Assembly: GCF_963675165.1 (NCBI RefSeq)
Contig: NC_087382.1
Coordinates: 6,062,315-6,126,314 of the forward strand
Source of the DNA: Halichondria panicea
Taxonomy: Eukaryota > Porifera > Demospongiae > Suberitida > Halichondriidae
Direction of reading: 5' to 3'
Length of the DNA stretch: 64,000 nt
Part shown: positions 1 to 11,446 of the stretch, one piece after another
Layout: each line of letters opens with the position of its first letter
How positions within the stretch are numbered: the stretch's first letter is position 1
Position numbers and translations under genes: made by a program
Notes under the pieces: model-generated
What the model saw: only the letters and a program-made list of their open reading frames with translations
What the model was told of the DNA's origin: nothing
The model's database searches: none

Positions 1-59
1 CCCTGAAGGAGTACTGAAGTATGTAAACAACTGCTGTACATTTGTACAAATATTCACAG

Positions 60-3000
60 AGGTGATCACATGTTCACCACTTGCACCTCCTGTCAATGGA
101 ACCCTCACGTTCACTCCTGGTGTTGATAACAGCAACATTGGACTGGGATCAGTGGCCACCTACTCCTGTAACCTCGGCTATGTGCTAGTGGGACAATCTA
201 TAAGAGAATGTCTAACTACAAATGGTGGAGCTTGGAGTGGATTGGTCCCTATATGTGAAGGTATCTAATGTACCATCATTACCACGTAACTAGATGTATA
301 AGGGATTTGCAATGTCATACATAGTGATTATGTAATGCAGTTTGTTAAAAACATGTACTGCTATCTTTGATAAGTATTGTGTAGCGTGAGTGTGCACCAG
401 TATTTAATTTAGTCTTGCGAGCAGCCGTCGAAGGGGGAAGGACGTCTGGTAAAACCCGCCGCTTTTCCATGAGCCCATTTTGGAATGTGTCGCACCAATC
501 AGATTGCCAGATTTTAATATTTTGGGTGGGGTTTTACGTAACCTGTAGAAAGGAAATGTGCACTATAAAGAAAAGCAGCTATAGATCTACATGTAGACGC
601 CAGAGTGTAGAAGCCTAAAAGCTAGACTAGCTGCTGCTATTTGATTTGTGACAGTGTTGCTGCCATAAAGCTAGGTTATAAGGAGCTCAAACCCAAACAA
701 AAGTTAGCTGTGTGAAGGAAATGTGTGCAGATCTGGAGACGTGTTGCTTATCTGGGAGCAGCTTTTGAGGGAACAGTGCGTCCTGTAGTGGGACTCTGTA
801 GCAGACTCAGTATTATGACATGTTCTGACAACATTTAAATTATAGTGACATAATAATTAATAATCATACACATATCACATTCCTGAGTATCATGGAAAAG
901 CGGCGGGTTTTACCAGACGTCCTTCCCCCTTTGACGGCTGCTCGCGAGACTATATTTAATTAAGGACTGTCCGAAGATGATAATCATATAATTATTATGC
1001 AGAGGCTGTCTTCTGTCCAATACTAACGGCCCCAGGCAATGGTAGTGTGACTATCAGTTCTGGTGTCAACCCCCTCAGTGTGGGGTCAGTGGCTACCTAC
1101 TCATGTGACCCAGGTTACGCCCTCCTGGGACCCCCCACCAGGGCTTGTGAGGACCCAAACACTGACTCAGTGGGAACATGGAACGGAACAATGCCAGATT
1201 GTGAAGGTGAAGTTGTGATCAAACTGTCTCTAAGTGAATACCCTGTGGTTATTAGATGCCAATAATTCAATAGGGGATCAAACGTTGGTCTCGCTTAAAC
1301 GCCTCACCCTGGAACCTCAGTTAGGAATTTGAAGAAAAGTGTCCGTGTAGTGTTACTTTACACAATGTGATTTCTAGTAATCTTACTTATTGTACTAATG
1401 CGTAATACTAGAATATTTTGCGAGGTCAACATATGCGAATTTATATGCAAGTGTTGATCACTTCGCAAACGTAAAATTGCAAAATCTAAATTAGTACTGG
1501 TAATTAAACACGATTGCCAGAACGCAATAGTTTAGATTGCAAAGATTCAATTATTCTGCTGATTTGGCTCATTCGTGAAGGTTTTTCACCAGCAAGTAAT
1601 ATATAGCTACGGTACTTTGAACGTTTATTATTTCTCACAATTTATTTTGCTCGATGATTATTGTGTTGATTTCTTTTATAAGGTGTGTAACTCATTTTCA
1701 TAGTGATTCTTTGCCCTGAGATCATGGCCCCTGTTAATGGCACCCTCATCATTTCCACCCCCTCACCAACCCAACCTCTTGGTGTGGGCACCACTGCCAC
1801 CTACTCGTGTGACCCTGGCTATGTTCTGGTTGGTGATCTCACTAGGACTTGTGAAGACCCTGGAACTGGAACAGTAGTCGGAACTTGGAGTGGCTCAGAA
1901 GTGGATCCTACATGTGAGTATTTTGTGTACATTTTAAGTTTAGGGTGTACAGTTAATCACTGGAACATTTTTGGATCACTAGCTACATATGTACATAGTT
2001 TTTATTGAGATTGAATTTGCTAACTTAATTATTAAACTGGTAGTTTGCTCCAGGGTTACCTCCGTATGTGGGATAACCCATTTTAACTGCAGGTGCTATA
2101 CCAAACAGAGCTCTCATGGACTGTGAGGATACAACATGTCGATACGAACAGCTGGTGTGTCCCGATCGAGACAACTGTACAATAAACTGTAATGACACGG
2201 AACCATACGCTTGTTTCAGGACTGGTGTTGTGTGTCCGAGTGTGTTGGGAGATTGTAATCTCAATTGTGATGATTCTTTTGCATGCTTACAAGCTAACAC
2301 CACATGCCCTCAAGGGAACTGTAATGTGAACTGTCCGAGTGATTACTCATGTCAAAATTCAGTGATGCAATGCTCGGGTGACAACTGTCTCCTATCCTGT
2401 GAGGGCCAAGAATCATGCTCGTATTCAACTATCGAATCCTCAGGGGAAAACTACCTACTCAACTGCGAAGGACAAGATTCATGCTCTTATTTAGACTCCG
2501 AATGTTCGGGTGAAAGTTGCCGCACAAATTGTTACAATGACCGATCATGCTCACACTCAACCTTAGACTGCTCTAATGGAAACTGCAGCTTACACTGCAC
2601 TGATGAGCATTCTTGTCAATATTCGACAATGATGTGCTCACAGGGTACCTTTTGTGATGTGAATTGTATCAATGAAGTGCGAGCATGCCAGCAGTCCGAA
2701 TTTGTGTGTGAACAAGGCAGTACCTGTGTCTTCAATTTCGATGGAGGGAACAATGGTGACTATATTGGCTCGAGTACAGACATCACATGTGAAGAGAACA
2801 GTACCTGCAGCATCAGGTGCACTGGACTGCGTAATAATGCTAGTCACCAATGTTCTAATGCTGATATCATCTGTCCCACGAGTAATGGAGAGTGTACTGT
2901 TGAGTGCAGTGGTTACTATTCCTGTCAATTGTCACGCATTACATGTGGACCAAATAGTGACTGCTTAACTTGTAGCGGAGAGTCGTCATGCCGTGAATCA

Positions 3001-3390
3001 ACTATCACACTACAAGCCGGTTCAAATGCACCTATTATGAACTGTAATGGCCTTTCATCTTGTCAATCCTCTCGTATCACTTGCCAAGCTAACAACAATT
3101 GCAATATCAACTGTAATGCACAGAACTCGTGTCAATCCTCTACCATCATTTGCCCAACTAACAACAACTGCACTATCAACTGTGATGGCCAGTATTCCTG
3201 TAATAATGCTCGAGTGACCTGTCCCACTGGAGACTACAACTGCAACATACGCTGCACTGACCCACTGTCCTGTCAAGGCTTGAGTATCACCAACACACAC
3301 AATGTCAACCTGCTCTGTTGTGGTGGTCCCACTGCTTGTGCAGGAACGAGTGTGGTACCCACCTCCATCGAATGCCCCTACATTAATTAA
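60..3390 (+). CDS. Sushi (CCP) repeat protein with C-terminal cysteine-ladder domain, 5' end outside window
   Basis: Four coding exons are visible: 60-260, 1003-1206, 1704-1913 and 2093-3390 (TAA at 3388-3390). The first three are symmetric phase 1-1 exons of 67-70 codons. Each encodes one sushi/CCP domain: four cysteines, the GSVATYSC-like core, a GTW or GAW tryptophan, and an ending such as PICEG. Donors are gtatct, gtgaag and gtgagt. The last exon completes a split cysteine codon and encodes about 430 residues of short cysteine repeats. Sushi domains are extracellular protein-binding modules, so this is probably a secreted or membrane-tethered surface protein. The decayed tandem copy at 5594-12653 starts with a membrane anchor and coiled coil, so the missing 5' part of this gene probably does too. 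All exons seen here are intact. Function and ligand are unknown. Confidence 0.85.
410..952. mobile_element. MITE with 63-bp inverted repeats and 9-bp target duplication (Mutator-like)
   Basis: Arms 410-472 and 890-952 are inverted copies with two mismatches, beginning TAGTCTYGCGAGCAGCC. The direct repeat tatttaatt at 401-409 and 953-961 is a 9-bp target-site duplication. The element is 543 bp, carries no transposase, and sits in the intron between two sushi exons. The TSD length points to the MULE superfamily; this is inferred from structure only. Confidence 0.85.
1400..1614. mobile_element. Short dispersed MITE, copy 1
   Basis: This stretch closely resembles 33201-33409: both contain AAATTAGTACTGGTAA, CTGCTGATTTGGCT and a right end of GCTACGGTA or AATACGGTA. 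The ends are imperfect inverted repeats. It lies in the intron between sushi exons 1003-1206 and 1704-1913. No coding capacity. Confidence 0.6.
2093..3390 (+). other. Terminal exon: about 16 cysteine-ladder repeats
   Basis: Within the sushi gene, this single exon encodes repeats of about 22-26 residues. A typical unit reads SC-x3-I-x-CP-x-NNC-x-INC, with four cysteines per unit. The spacing suggests a right-handed solenoid stapled by disulfides. N-glycosylation sequons (NCT, NCS, NST) are frequent. Three units lack cysteines, and each time two are lost together (see findings). I know similar repeats only from uncharacterised proteins. The exon has no membrane segment or GPI-like tail, so the C-terminus looks extracellular and free. 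Confidence 0.8.
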
Positions 3391-5593
3391 CTGTTGATTG
3401 ACGAATTTCGTTGACTGTTGTAACTAAATGTACATGTCATGTGACATTAATTGCTAATCAACTGAACAGAAATTGATTTTAGTTTTTATACATGATTTGT
3501 ATTAATTTTTGTCTATAGTTGTGGGTTCTCATTTCTTAGCTCAATTCATTGTCTGCATGGTAGTTTTTGGAGAGGTCTTTGTGAGGCAGCACTATTGAGT
3601 TGAGCATGCACCATTCTCTCAGAGTGGACACTCACACCCTCACCTTAATATGGATGGAAGTACACTTCTATATGCCGGTATAACACAACGCATGTGTTTC
3701 CCTCTGTGAATATAAGCATGTTGGAGACATTTCTATATATGTTCTAATATGGATCCGGAGTTAACAAATCAGTCGTATAGTATACCGCGCACCGAGGCAT
3801 AATGACACATAAACTCATCACTATAGTCAACATGCAGACTCAGTTATTGTTTGAAATCGTCTCTTGCTCTCCTCTGACATCGATATCGTCATGCACTCCC
3901 AAACCCCACACAGCATGTGCGCTGCTTGAACTGATGTCCAAAGAACAAGCGAGGATAATAGCAATATTGAGTGGATCACTCACTAAAATTGGTTTGTTCC
4001 AGGTGGGGTATCTAATACTGTAAAGTTTATCGATCTAGTGCAATGATTACATGACTCTGATGATTTTCCAGGCAAGGATACACTAAAGGATTCAAGTTGA
4101 CTATACACTATATACGTGAAAGAAGGTGTTTTTGAATTATCATTGTGCACACACACATGCACGCACACACACATCTTGAGTATCAGAGTGTACTAATCCC
4201 GTCCCTCTCTCTCACAGATTGTTTTGTTCTGCTACTTTCTTTGGGATTACCGGAGGAGTGACTGACAGTGACTGTGTGCAAATTAAAGTTGATGCTTGAA
4301 TTCCTTATCTAGCTATAGAGGTCTGGAAAGTCTGTTACTTTGATTGATTGACTATCTAGATTTTATAGCTGTATAATTATTTGTGGAAATTTTTTCTCAT
4401 TAACTGACTGCATGCAGCTTGTCGACCAACAATCAAATACTTCGTTAGCTGATGAAATTAGGGTGTTTTTTCTGAGGCCTGATCTATACCGTGAAACCAG
4501 TCAGTGTTTGGGTTGGTATGAATATAATAGGGCGGAGGTGACCGTTATGTTTAGTGTGGTCATTCGTGCATGGTGACCATGCATGAGAGAATTTGTTTGT
4601 AACTCTAAGCTAGAATTACAGTATAATTATGTGTATGCATGGGTTTCCTTGTCTGGGTGTGAGTGAATCTATAAAGGTACCGCATGACTGCCCTGTTGTT
4701 ATTTTAAATTACCGTTGCTTAAAATTGGTTATTTTCACTTTTTACTCTTTCCTAGATATATTCCATGCATCGTGTTGAATGAGCATAGCCACTTGTTTTG
4801 TTTTATGCATTTGCAGAGCTATGAATGTGTGGGAGTGGTAGTGACTTTTCTGTCAACAGTTCTGAAGTTGCTCGTGCATGCGTGTCCTCAGGTTTTTGAA
4901 GTTGTGTGGTGCTAAAAGTTTTGTACGAGTGAGTGGTTAGGATGAACATTTCCAAACTGTAGTAGCTTGCTGGAATGAATCAACACCATGATTAGCAATA
5001 TGACTCGCTGGTTTTAAAACGAGAGTATTTCATGATTCCATAACAACACATAATAAAAGCACACGTGTACACACACTTGCAGCCATTGGTCCGTACAGTA
5101 TATGTGTGATGAGATGTTTCTAACTGGCTATTCTATTTTCATTGTTAAAATGATATCTCAATAGTAAAATTTGAAGTCTATCTTTGTAGTATAGTCATGC
5201 AAACCAGTGTGATACACGAAAGTGTTGCATGTGTTTGTATTGACAACTTGATACATTTATGGCTGTCAGTTGAAATTTTTGTGTTGGTTTTGTTGCATCA
5301 CTGCTCAAATAGCGAAAGAATTTATTTACTCAATGGTTGATCTCATTTTCCGATGGAATAGGAATCAACAACTTGTGAAATCGTAAACATTGTCAAAATG
5401 AAAAGACACAACATGCAATTGTGGAATGATAATAGACATGTCTAATTATGCAAACAGCATGTGCTGCATACATATGCACTATGACAGGGACAACAACATC
5501 AGTCATATCCAATTCAAACAATGGAGATTAATCCAGTGTGTGAGTTCATCAAAAGCAACCCTGATAATACCTCGCTATCTGACATCAGAACGA
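3391..5593. other. Intergenic region
   Basis: No supported gene. The 3' flank at about 3566-3663 recurs at 29762-29875, so it is probably untranslated region of the sushi/Cys-rich gene. A short CA/CG-rich simple repeat lies near 4139-4172. The rest is AT-rich unique sequence without long open frames. Confidence 0.5.
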
Positions 5594-6373
5594 ATGTCCT
5601 ACAACCTGCCAGTACTGCAAGGTACGAACAAGCTACAGGTTTCTGGTCAGACATGCGTATCTGCAACGTTTGCAGTGGTGACTGTGCTTACTTTACTCCT
5701 TCTTGCTGGAGTGGTAATTACTGTAGTTTTGAGACCACAGGATGCCCAGACTGAGTCTAACACAGAGCTTGATTCCCTAAAACAAGAGCTGGAAAGTTTG
5801 AAAGAGTTTACGAGCCAGCAAGCGAATGTAACCAACGAACTAACAAAGTTTATTCGATTTCAAGAAAGTGAGATAAAATTTTTAAAGCTTAATTCACAGC
5901 ATTCGAATGATAATACTACCGCGTTACGAAGTGAGATTGAATCTTTGAAGCAACATTTTAATGAGAGTAATTATCAGACACACATTCGTACATTGAGTTA
6001 AAACTTCACTACACTAACTGAAGTTGCCAATGTACAACAATTTGTGATGGAAAAGATTAACGAAACGAAACACAATGTGATGGAACAAATTAAAAGTCTC
6101 CAGGCATCTTCAAGTGAGAGCATCCAAGAACTGCATTTGTTACTTCATGCTTCAAATGAGACAACATTCATTTCTGAGATTGATAATATCTGGGAAAGAC
6201 AGAACCAGGATGCGCTTCACTGCATGGTAAAGGTCAACCAGACACAAAATGAAGCACAAATAAAAACTGAAAAAATAAATGGTCGAATTGATCAACTTGT
6301 AAGAATTTTACGTCAGATGTGGAAGAAATCAGAATTCAAGTTGTTGCTATCCTTAATGCCACTGACCCACAAG
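5594..6373 (+). pseudogene. Type II membrane anchor plus coiled-coil stalk exon with in-frame stop
   Basis: The frame from ATG 5594 encodes a short cytoplasmic head, one strong hydrophobic segment (about residues 22-46, core VLTLLLLAGVVITVVL) and then heptad-rich sequence typical of a coiled-coil stalk. TAA at 5999-6001 interrupts the frame, which then continues open as coiled coil to about 6300. The last codons read better one frame over (VEEIRIQVVAILNATDPQ) and end at 6373 in phase 1, exactly what the sushi exon at 6588 needs. That implies a frameshift between about 6292 and 6319. An ATG at 5521 in another frame has a better start context (aacaATGG), so a further frameshift near 5620-5660 is possible. 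Confidence 0.65.
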
Positions 6374-6587
6374 GTAAATGCAATGTCCGTATATATAGTG
6401 CTAGAAATATATACGAGCATTAAAGGGATATTTTTTAAGGCTCATGCAATTTTATTTACACACTCATCTTATTTTTTCTAAATGCCGTGGTTTAAATGGG
6501 ATGATATACATGCATGTAATTGACATTCGCTTCTCTAAAATAAAGATCACTGTAACTCTTGACCATTATACAAACACACACACATAG

Positions 6588-6806
6588 ATGGACCGCTAAC
6601 TTGTGAAATACTTTCCCCACCCACCAATGGAGGGGTCAGTATAGAGGCAGGACCAAACTCACTGAGTGGTGGACTAGGCTCAGTGGCTACCTACACATGT
6701 GACCCTGGCTATGCTCTAGTGGGACAGAGGACCAGGACTTGTGAGGACATCAATGGAGGGACAGTCACCATAGGAACATGGAGTGGAGCACCACCATCTT
6801 GTCAAG
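6588..6806 (+). CDS. Intact sushi exon of the decayed gene
   Basis: 73 codons, phase 1-1, acceptor cacatag, donor gtataa. It begins GPLTCEILSPPTNGG and has all four cysteines and the GTWSG tryptophan. It joins in phase to the stalk exon ending at 6373. No damage is seen, although the gene around it is broken. Confidence 0.75.
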
Positions 6807-6967
6807 GTATAATAATTTATTGTAATAGTAGTATTAATAAAGGGCATAATGCCCTATAGTCCATGTATAACTGCATTTATAATCATACATGTGCATGCAG
6901 CTATCCAATTAATATTGTTCTTTATCCGGACCTGCTGTCCTTTATAACTCCTTTTCTTGTGTACTAG

Positions 6968-7142
6968 AAATATTTTGCTTGGAGCCTCCCACACTAGCAA
7001 ATGGAGATGTTATGTTGAGCAGAATTCTACCTATACTCCTGTGACTATGGATACGTTCTTGTCGGCCTGGTAAGCAGAACTTGTGAGGATGTTAGAGGAG
7101 AGACAATTGGAACTTGGAGTGGAAGTACACCAGCATGTGAAG
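6968..7142 (+). pseudogene. Sushi exon with internal deletion
   Basis: The splice signals persist (acceptor gtactag, donor gtacaa), but the exon is 175 bp, not a multiple of three. About 20 residues between the first and second cysteines are missing. The second half (CDYGYVLVGLVSRTCEDV) reads in a different frame from the first. Confidence 0.65.
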
Positions 7143-7296
7143 GTACAACAGTAAACAAACATAGAAGGTGAACATGCAGCTACAGTATTGTAAAAAAACT
7201 ATTCCGTTATCTTCATCTTTTTATAGTCTGTTCTCACTTACATGCAGTATTAATGTTCTTACTATGTATACCCACTACTGCCATGCTTCCATACAG

Positions 7297-7505
7297 TGAT
7301 CGTTAGATGCCAACCGTTGACTGAACCCACAAACGGAGAAGTCAGTGTTTCTACTGGTATACACACGGAGTGAGCCTCGGTGTGGGAGCTGTAGCTACCT
7401 ACTCCTGCAGCAATGGCTATAGACTAGTGGGACAAGCTACCAGGACTTGTGTTGTTAATAGAGGTAGTTCAGGAACATGGAGTGAGAGTGAACTTATATG
7501 TGAAG
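7297..7505 (+). pseudogene. Frameshifted sushi exon
   Basis: 209 bp between a good acceptor (catacag) and donor (gtcagt). The reading begins VIVRCQPLTEPTNGEVSV and hits a stop; the remainder (SLGVGAVATYSC, RTCVVNRG, GTWSESELICEG) continues one frame over. Length modulo three confirms a net shift. Confidence 0.65.
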
Positions 7506-7764
7506 GTCAGTTTTGACTATCTATACCAGCTAAAATTGCGTGCATATGCCATGATAATTAAGTCAAGACAAAATTTATACAGGGCCGAGGTTATAGCAAT
7601 TTGATTGATATTTTAGCCCTAACAATTTCCACAAAGCTACATCGTATGCAGTAATAGATTGATATTTTCACTCGTTTTGTTATTTGTTAGTATATAATAG
7701 CTGTGCGGAGTTCGATGAAATAATTATGTAAACAACTGCTGTTTGTTTACACAACTATTCACAG

Positions 7765-7969
7765 AGGTGATAACATGTCCGTCACTTGCACCTCCTGTCA
7801 ATGGAGTCCTCACATTCACTCCTGGTGTTGATAACAGCAACATTGGACTGGGCTCAGTGGCCACCTATTCCTGCAACCTCGGCTATGTGCTATATAGTGG
7901 GACAATCTACAAGAGTGTGTCTAACTGCAAATGGTGGAGCTTGGAGTGGAAATGTTCCAGTATGTGAAG
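7765..7969 (+). pseudogene. Sushi exon, copy of 60-260, broken by a 4-bp insertion
   Basis: Nearly identical to exon 60-260, including the upstream intron end (TGTAAACAACTGCTG). An extra TATA after GTGCTA shifts the frame in the third quarter, so the exon is 205 bp instead of 201. Acceptor and donor are preserved. Confidence 0.75.
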
Positions 7970-8216
7970 GTATCCATAATTAATTTATTGTATTAAAGGC
8001 TACAGTCACCCTAAGTGTCAGATCTAGAGAATTGAACCCCTCTCAGACAGAAGTGAGTGGGAGGCTTACCAATGCAAGTTTTCTTGTATTACTAGCTTTC
8101 ACATGCACTTATTACTTACATTTAGTTCCTATAAGCCCTACTAAGCTATTTTGTCCAGTTTAAGGTTAAAAACTCTCCATGGCTAGCCTATTAGCTATAG
8201 CTAGTTATTAAACAGA

Positions 8217-8295
8217 TACCGTATAGCGGGAAATTTTTGCGGGTACAACTTTTCGCTATTTGGCTCCAGAGCCCTCAGCAGAAATTTTCATTAGT
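8217..8295. mobile_element. Left-end fragment of the CCGTATAGCGGG MITE family
   Basis: Begins TACCGTATAGCGGGAAATTT and continues into sequence shared, inverted, with the right part of the full copy at 42646-42872 (TTTGGCTCCAGAGC). No matching right end, so it is a decayed or truncated copy. Confidence 0.6.
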
Positions 8296-8746
8296 CTAAT
8301 ATTCGCCTGTGGCATCCGCGGTAGACACATTCAACACACGCGGTTAAACCCAATGCTCGCGCACGCAGTTAAACAAAAAACCAACAACATTATTATTTTC
8401 AGGTAAGTCTGCACAAGGTCAGAAGTCATCGATGCAAGTCCGGTGAGTACAATTTGGTCCTACTCTATACTATGCTAGTGATTTCATCTATTTAGACACT
8501 CCTCACCTGCACAGTGCATCATTGGCCATTTCAGCAAAAGGAATACGTTAGAATGCAGACAGGATTCCTTGACCTTTGACCGTGTGCTGCAAACTGACCT
8601 GAAAAATTGTTTGTTTAATTGCGCGCATTGTGTGTCTCCTAAAGCTTTGGCGCACAATTAATTGGGAGGCGGGTGACCCTTCTCGGCTACCATAAGAATT
8701 CTAGTAGCAATCCAATGATAAGTGTGGTGCAGTTTATAAGATGCAG

Positions 8747-8947
8747 AGGCGGTCTACTGTCCTCCACTAACAACCCCTGGCAATGGTACAGGTAGTGTGA
8801 CTATCAGTTTTCTGGTGTCAACCTCCTCAGTGTGGGGTCAGTGGCTACCTACTCATATGACTCAGGCTGGGACCCCCACCAGGACTTGTGAGGACCCAGA
8901 CACTGACTTAGTTGGAACATGGACCGGAACAATGTCAGATTGTGAAG
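8747..8947 (+). pseudogene. Sushi exon, copy of 1003-1206, with compensated internal frameshift
   Basis: 201 bp and open throughout. Relative to exon 1003-1206 it has a 6-bp insertion, a 2-bp insertion and a net 11-bp deletion. The middle is therefore translated out of frame before the ancestral frame returns at TPTRTCEDPDTD. The second sushi cysteine is gone (TGT to TAT plus the shift), so the domain could not fold normally. Confidence 0.65.
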
Positions 8948-9049
8948 GTGATTTCTTACTCTAGCTATCTATAGAGTTGAATTAGCTACTTTCACGATAC
9001 TCCTCTAGAGGTGCATGCTAATAATTATTAGTTAAATTGCTAAATACGA

Positions 9050-9207
9050 TCTCGCTCCTCCACCATAGTCAGCTCTGTTGTTTGTCAGTTTGCTGTCGGA
9101 AATGAACACACTGCTTGAGTAAACACTATAATCGCTCCACCATATTCAGCAGCTCTGTTGTTTAATTTGTCAGTGTGCTGTCAGAGATAGACGCACTGCT
9201 TGAGTAA
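9050..9207 (+). repeat. Fragment of the PMP-like gene's coil repeats inserted in a sushi intron
   Basis: About 155 bp nearly identical to 16316-16467, inside the beta-helix coding repeat of the minus-strand PMP-like gene. It is in the same plus-strand orientation, so antisense to the protein. It contains two coil units (TCGCTCCACCATATTCAGC and neighbours) with small indels, and has no function evident in the intron. Confidence 0.8.
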
Positions 9208-9255
9208 ACTAACCTATCGTAGTTTTCCAGTTCATTTTTGCTCATTTGATTTCAG

Positions 9256-9462
9256 TGATTTTTTGTCTTGAAGTCACTGCCCCAGTTAATGCCACCTTTA
9301 TCATTTTCAACCACTTACCAACCCAACTTCTTGGTGTGGGGTCAGTGGCTACCTACTCATGTGACCCAGGCTACACCCTCCTGGGATCCCCTACCAGGAC
9401 GTGTGAGAACCCAGATACTGACTCAATGGGAACATGGACTGGAGCAATGCCAGATTGTGAAG
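9256..9462 (+). CDS. Intact chimeric sushi exon
   Basis: 69 codons, phase 1-1, acceptor atttcag, donor gtaaat. All four cysteines and the tryptophan are present. The first half resembles exon 1704-1913 and the second half exon 1003-1206 (CDPGYTLLGSPTRTCENP). The following intron resembles the one after 8747-8947. It looks like the product of unequal exchange inside an exon. Confidence 0.7.
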
Positions 9463-9616
9463 GTAAATACGAGTTGAATTACTTTTACGAGTTGTGTAAA
9501 TAATTATTATTGCTAAAATTTAATATTGTGTAAATAGTATTGCTAAATACAATTTTCTAATCTCCTTTTGTTCGTTGTTTGCTCCTTATGGGATTTTGAT
9601 TTCATTATCCATACAG

Positions 9617-9815
9617 TGATTTTTTGCCCTGAGATCACAGCTCCTGTTAATGGCACCCTCATCATTTCCACACTCTCACAACCCAACTCTTTGGTGTGGG
9701 CACCACTGTCATCTACTCGTGTGACCCTGGCTATGTTCTGGTTGGTGATCTCACTATAGGACTTGTGAAGACTCGGACACTGGAAGTGTCGGAACTTGGA
9801 GTGGCAGTGGGGTTA
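9617..9815 (+). pseudogene. Sushi exon, copy of 1704-1913, frameshifted and lacking its 3' end
   Basis: It begins VIFCPEITAPVNGTLIIS like its parent. A deletion near the CTCACAACCC stretch shifts the frame, a 2-bp insertion sits in CTCACTATAGG, and similarity stops after GGAGTGGCAGTGGGG. No clear donor is left. Confidence 0.65.
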
Positions 9816-11446
9816 TGGAATCATTGGAATCTGTTCTGTTCTGTCCACAGAGGCTAATATGCATTATGGGTTGTATCTGGTTTTCACTAACTGACACTGA
9901 AAAATAAACACTAGTTTATGGTCTTTAACTAGCCAATATGCTCCTTCTCAACTCTATTATCCTGATTTAGGAGCTAAATTATGCCGAAATACTAATGTTA
10001 TAGATGAATAAAGGGAAGTAGGCAACATTATTTTTCTGGTATACCTGGACTCTGCAGCGCTGATGAGCAGAGAGAGAGACGAAAATTGTACTGTTTTTTC
10101 TGGCAAGAAGGTTTGCACCAAGCAGAAGATTCAGCCCAATTAATGCAGTTTTATGATCAACTGCATGAGGATCAACTGCATGAGGCTACGTCAATTCGAA
10201 GGTAGGACAATTCGTATAGTGCTGAAATTTTAGTTGTCGCAATTGTTTGTCAATCACATATTACATCAATCGTTTGGCAATAACTGATTTATTATGTATA
10301 TAATAAGAGAGCTAACTGTTTGACAATGTTCCCAGTCACCCACGCATACGCATAAGCCAAGGGATTCATTGATCTGCTACTTCTCCTGTTAATCAGTTTA
10401 CATTAGCTTTGCTGGTTTGATTGTCTGTCTGAGCTTTAACATGGCATGTACACAATGCACATGCAGTCATTGCAGGTATATGAGAATGGAACAGCAATTG
10501 ATCTGTCACACAGTGCTTGTTAAACTGTGCATTGACATCATGCAATTTTGATCTGATCAGCTCCATGCATATGCTCAATTAGTTATCTTAATTTCTTCTT
10601 TTCCTATTTTTCATCCACCTATTTTCTCAAATATGCTACTATAAATTATTGATTCTGAAATGAATTACACTGATTTTAGGAGTCTAATGAGTCTGTGCGG
10701 TATAGCAAGATGACGTACACGTAGAACAAAACTACAGCCAGCTGTGTATACATGTAGGTAGTCTTCTATACATGTATTCAAGCTGTGAGAAAACAAGCTG
10801 CTGGCAGTTTTTTTGCTTAGAAACTTACTTGTTAGTGCCTATATTTTTCATATCGAAATCTGCCTATTTTTCCTAGCATTATTCTCAATCCTCATAAGGA
10901 CCTATTTTTCCTGAGATCCATAATTATGACATGAGGCTCAGTTAAACTGAAAAAACGAATTGTCGTACCCTCAAACTGACATAGCCTCATGCAGTTGAAT
11001 ATATGCATTTGATTTAACGTAGCCTCAGTGTCATGTATGCATGCAGGGCCATTGTACCCCTACTGCTGTTGACCAATGAGATTTTAAAAAATGTGCATTT
11101 GAAAACTGTATTAAGGACTGTATTATGTCATTCCATATACACTTAAAGCAGTGACTGTATCATTGTAAACCGTAGCAACCACATAGCACACATTTTCCCT
11201 TCCACAAACCCACCACAGTACATACATACACAGTGCTTCCCTGCTTTCAATTGCAAATAATTATACATTGCATGGTTTCTGGCTTAATTGCCCTTGGGTG
11301 ACCTTGTTCGCAGATGTCGCAGTTGACAGTACTTTGTTCTTGTAACTTAATAACAGCAGTAGACAACAGAAACAGCATAATACTCATACATACATTGCAC
11401 AAAACTCAAAAACTTATATACAGAACACATACTCTAGAATGTTCTA
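9816..11446. other. Long intron or decayed gene sequence without coding signal
   Basis: No exon or long frame could be supported between the last sushi remnant and the TA-flanked element. The sequence is AT-rich, with a local direct repeat (GATCAACTGCATGAGG, 10157-10185). Confidence 0.4.
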
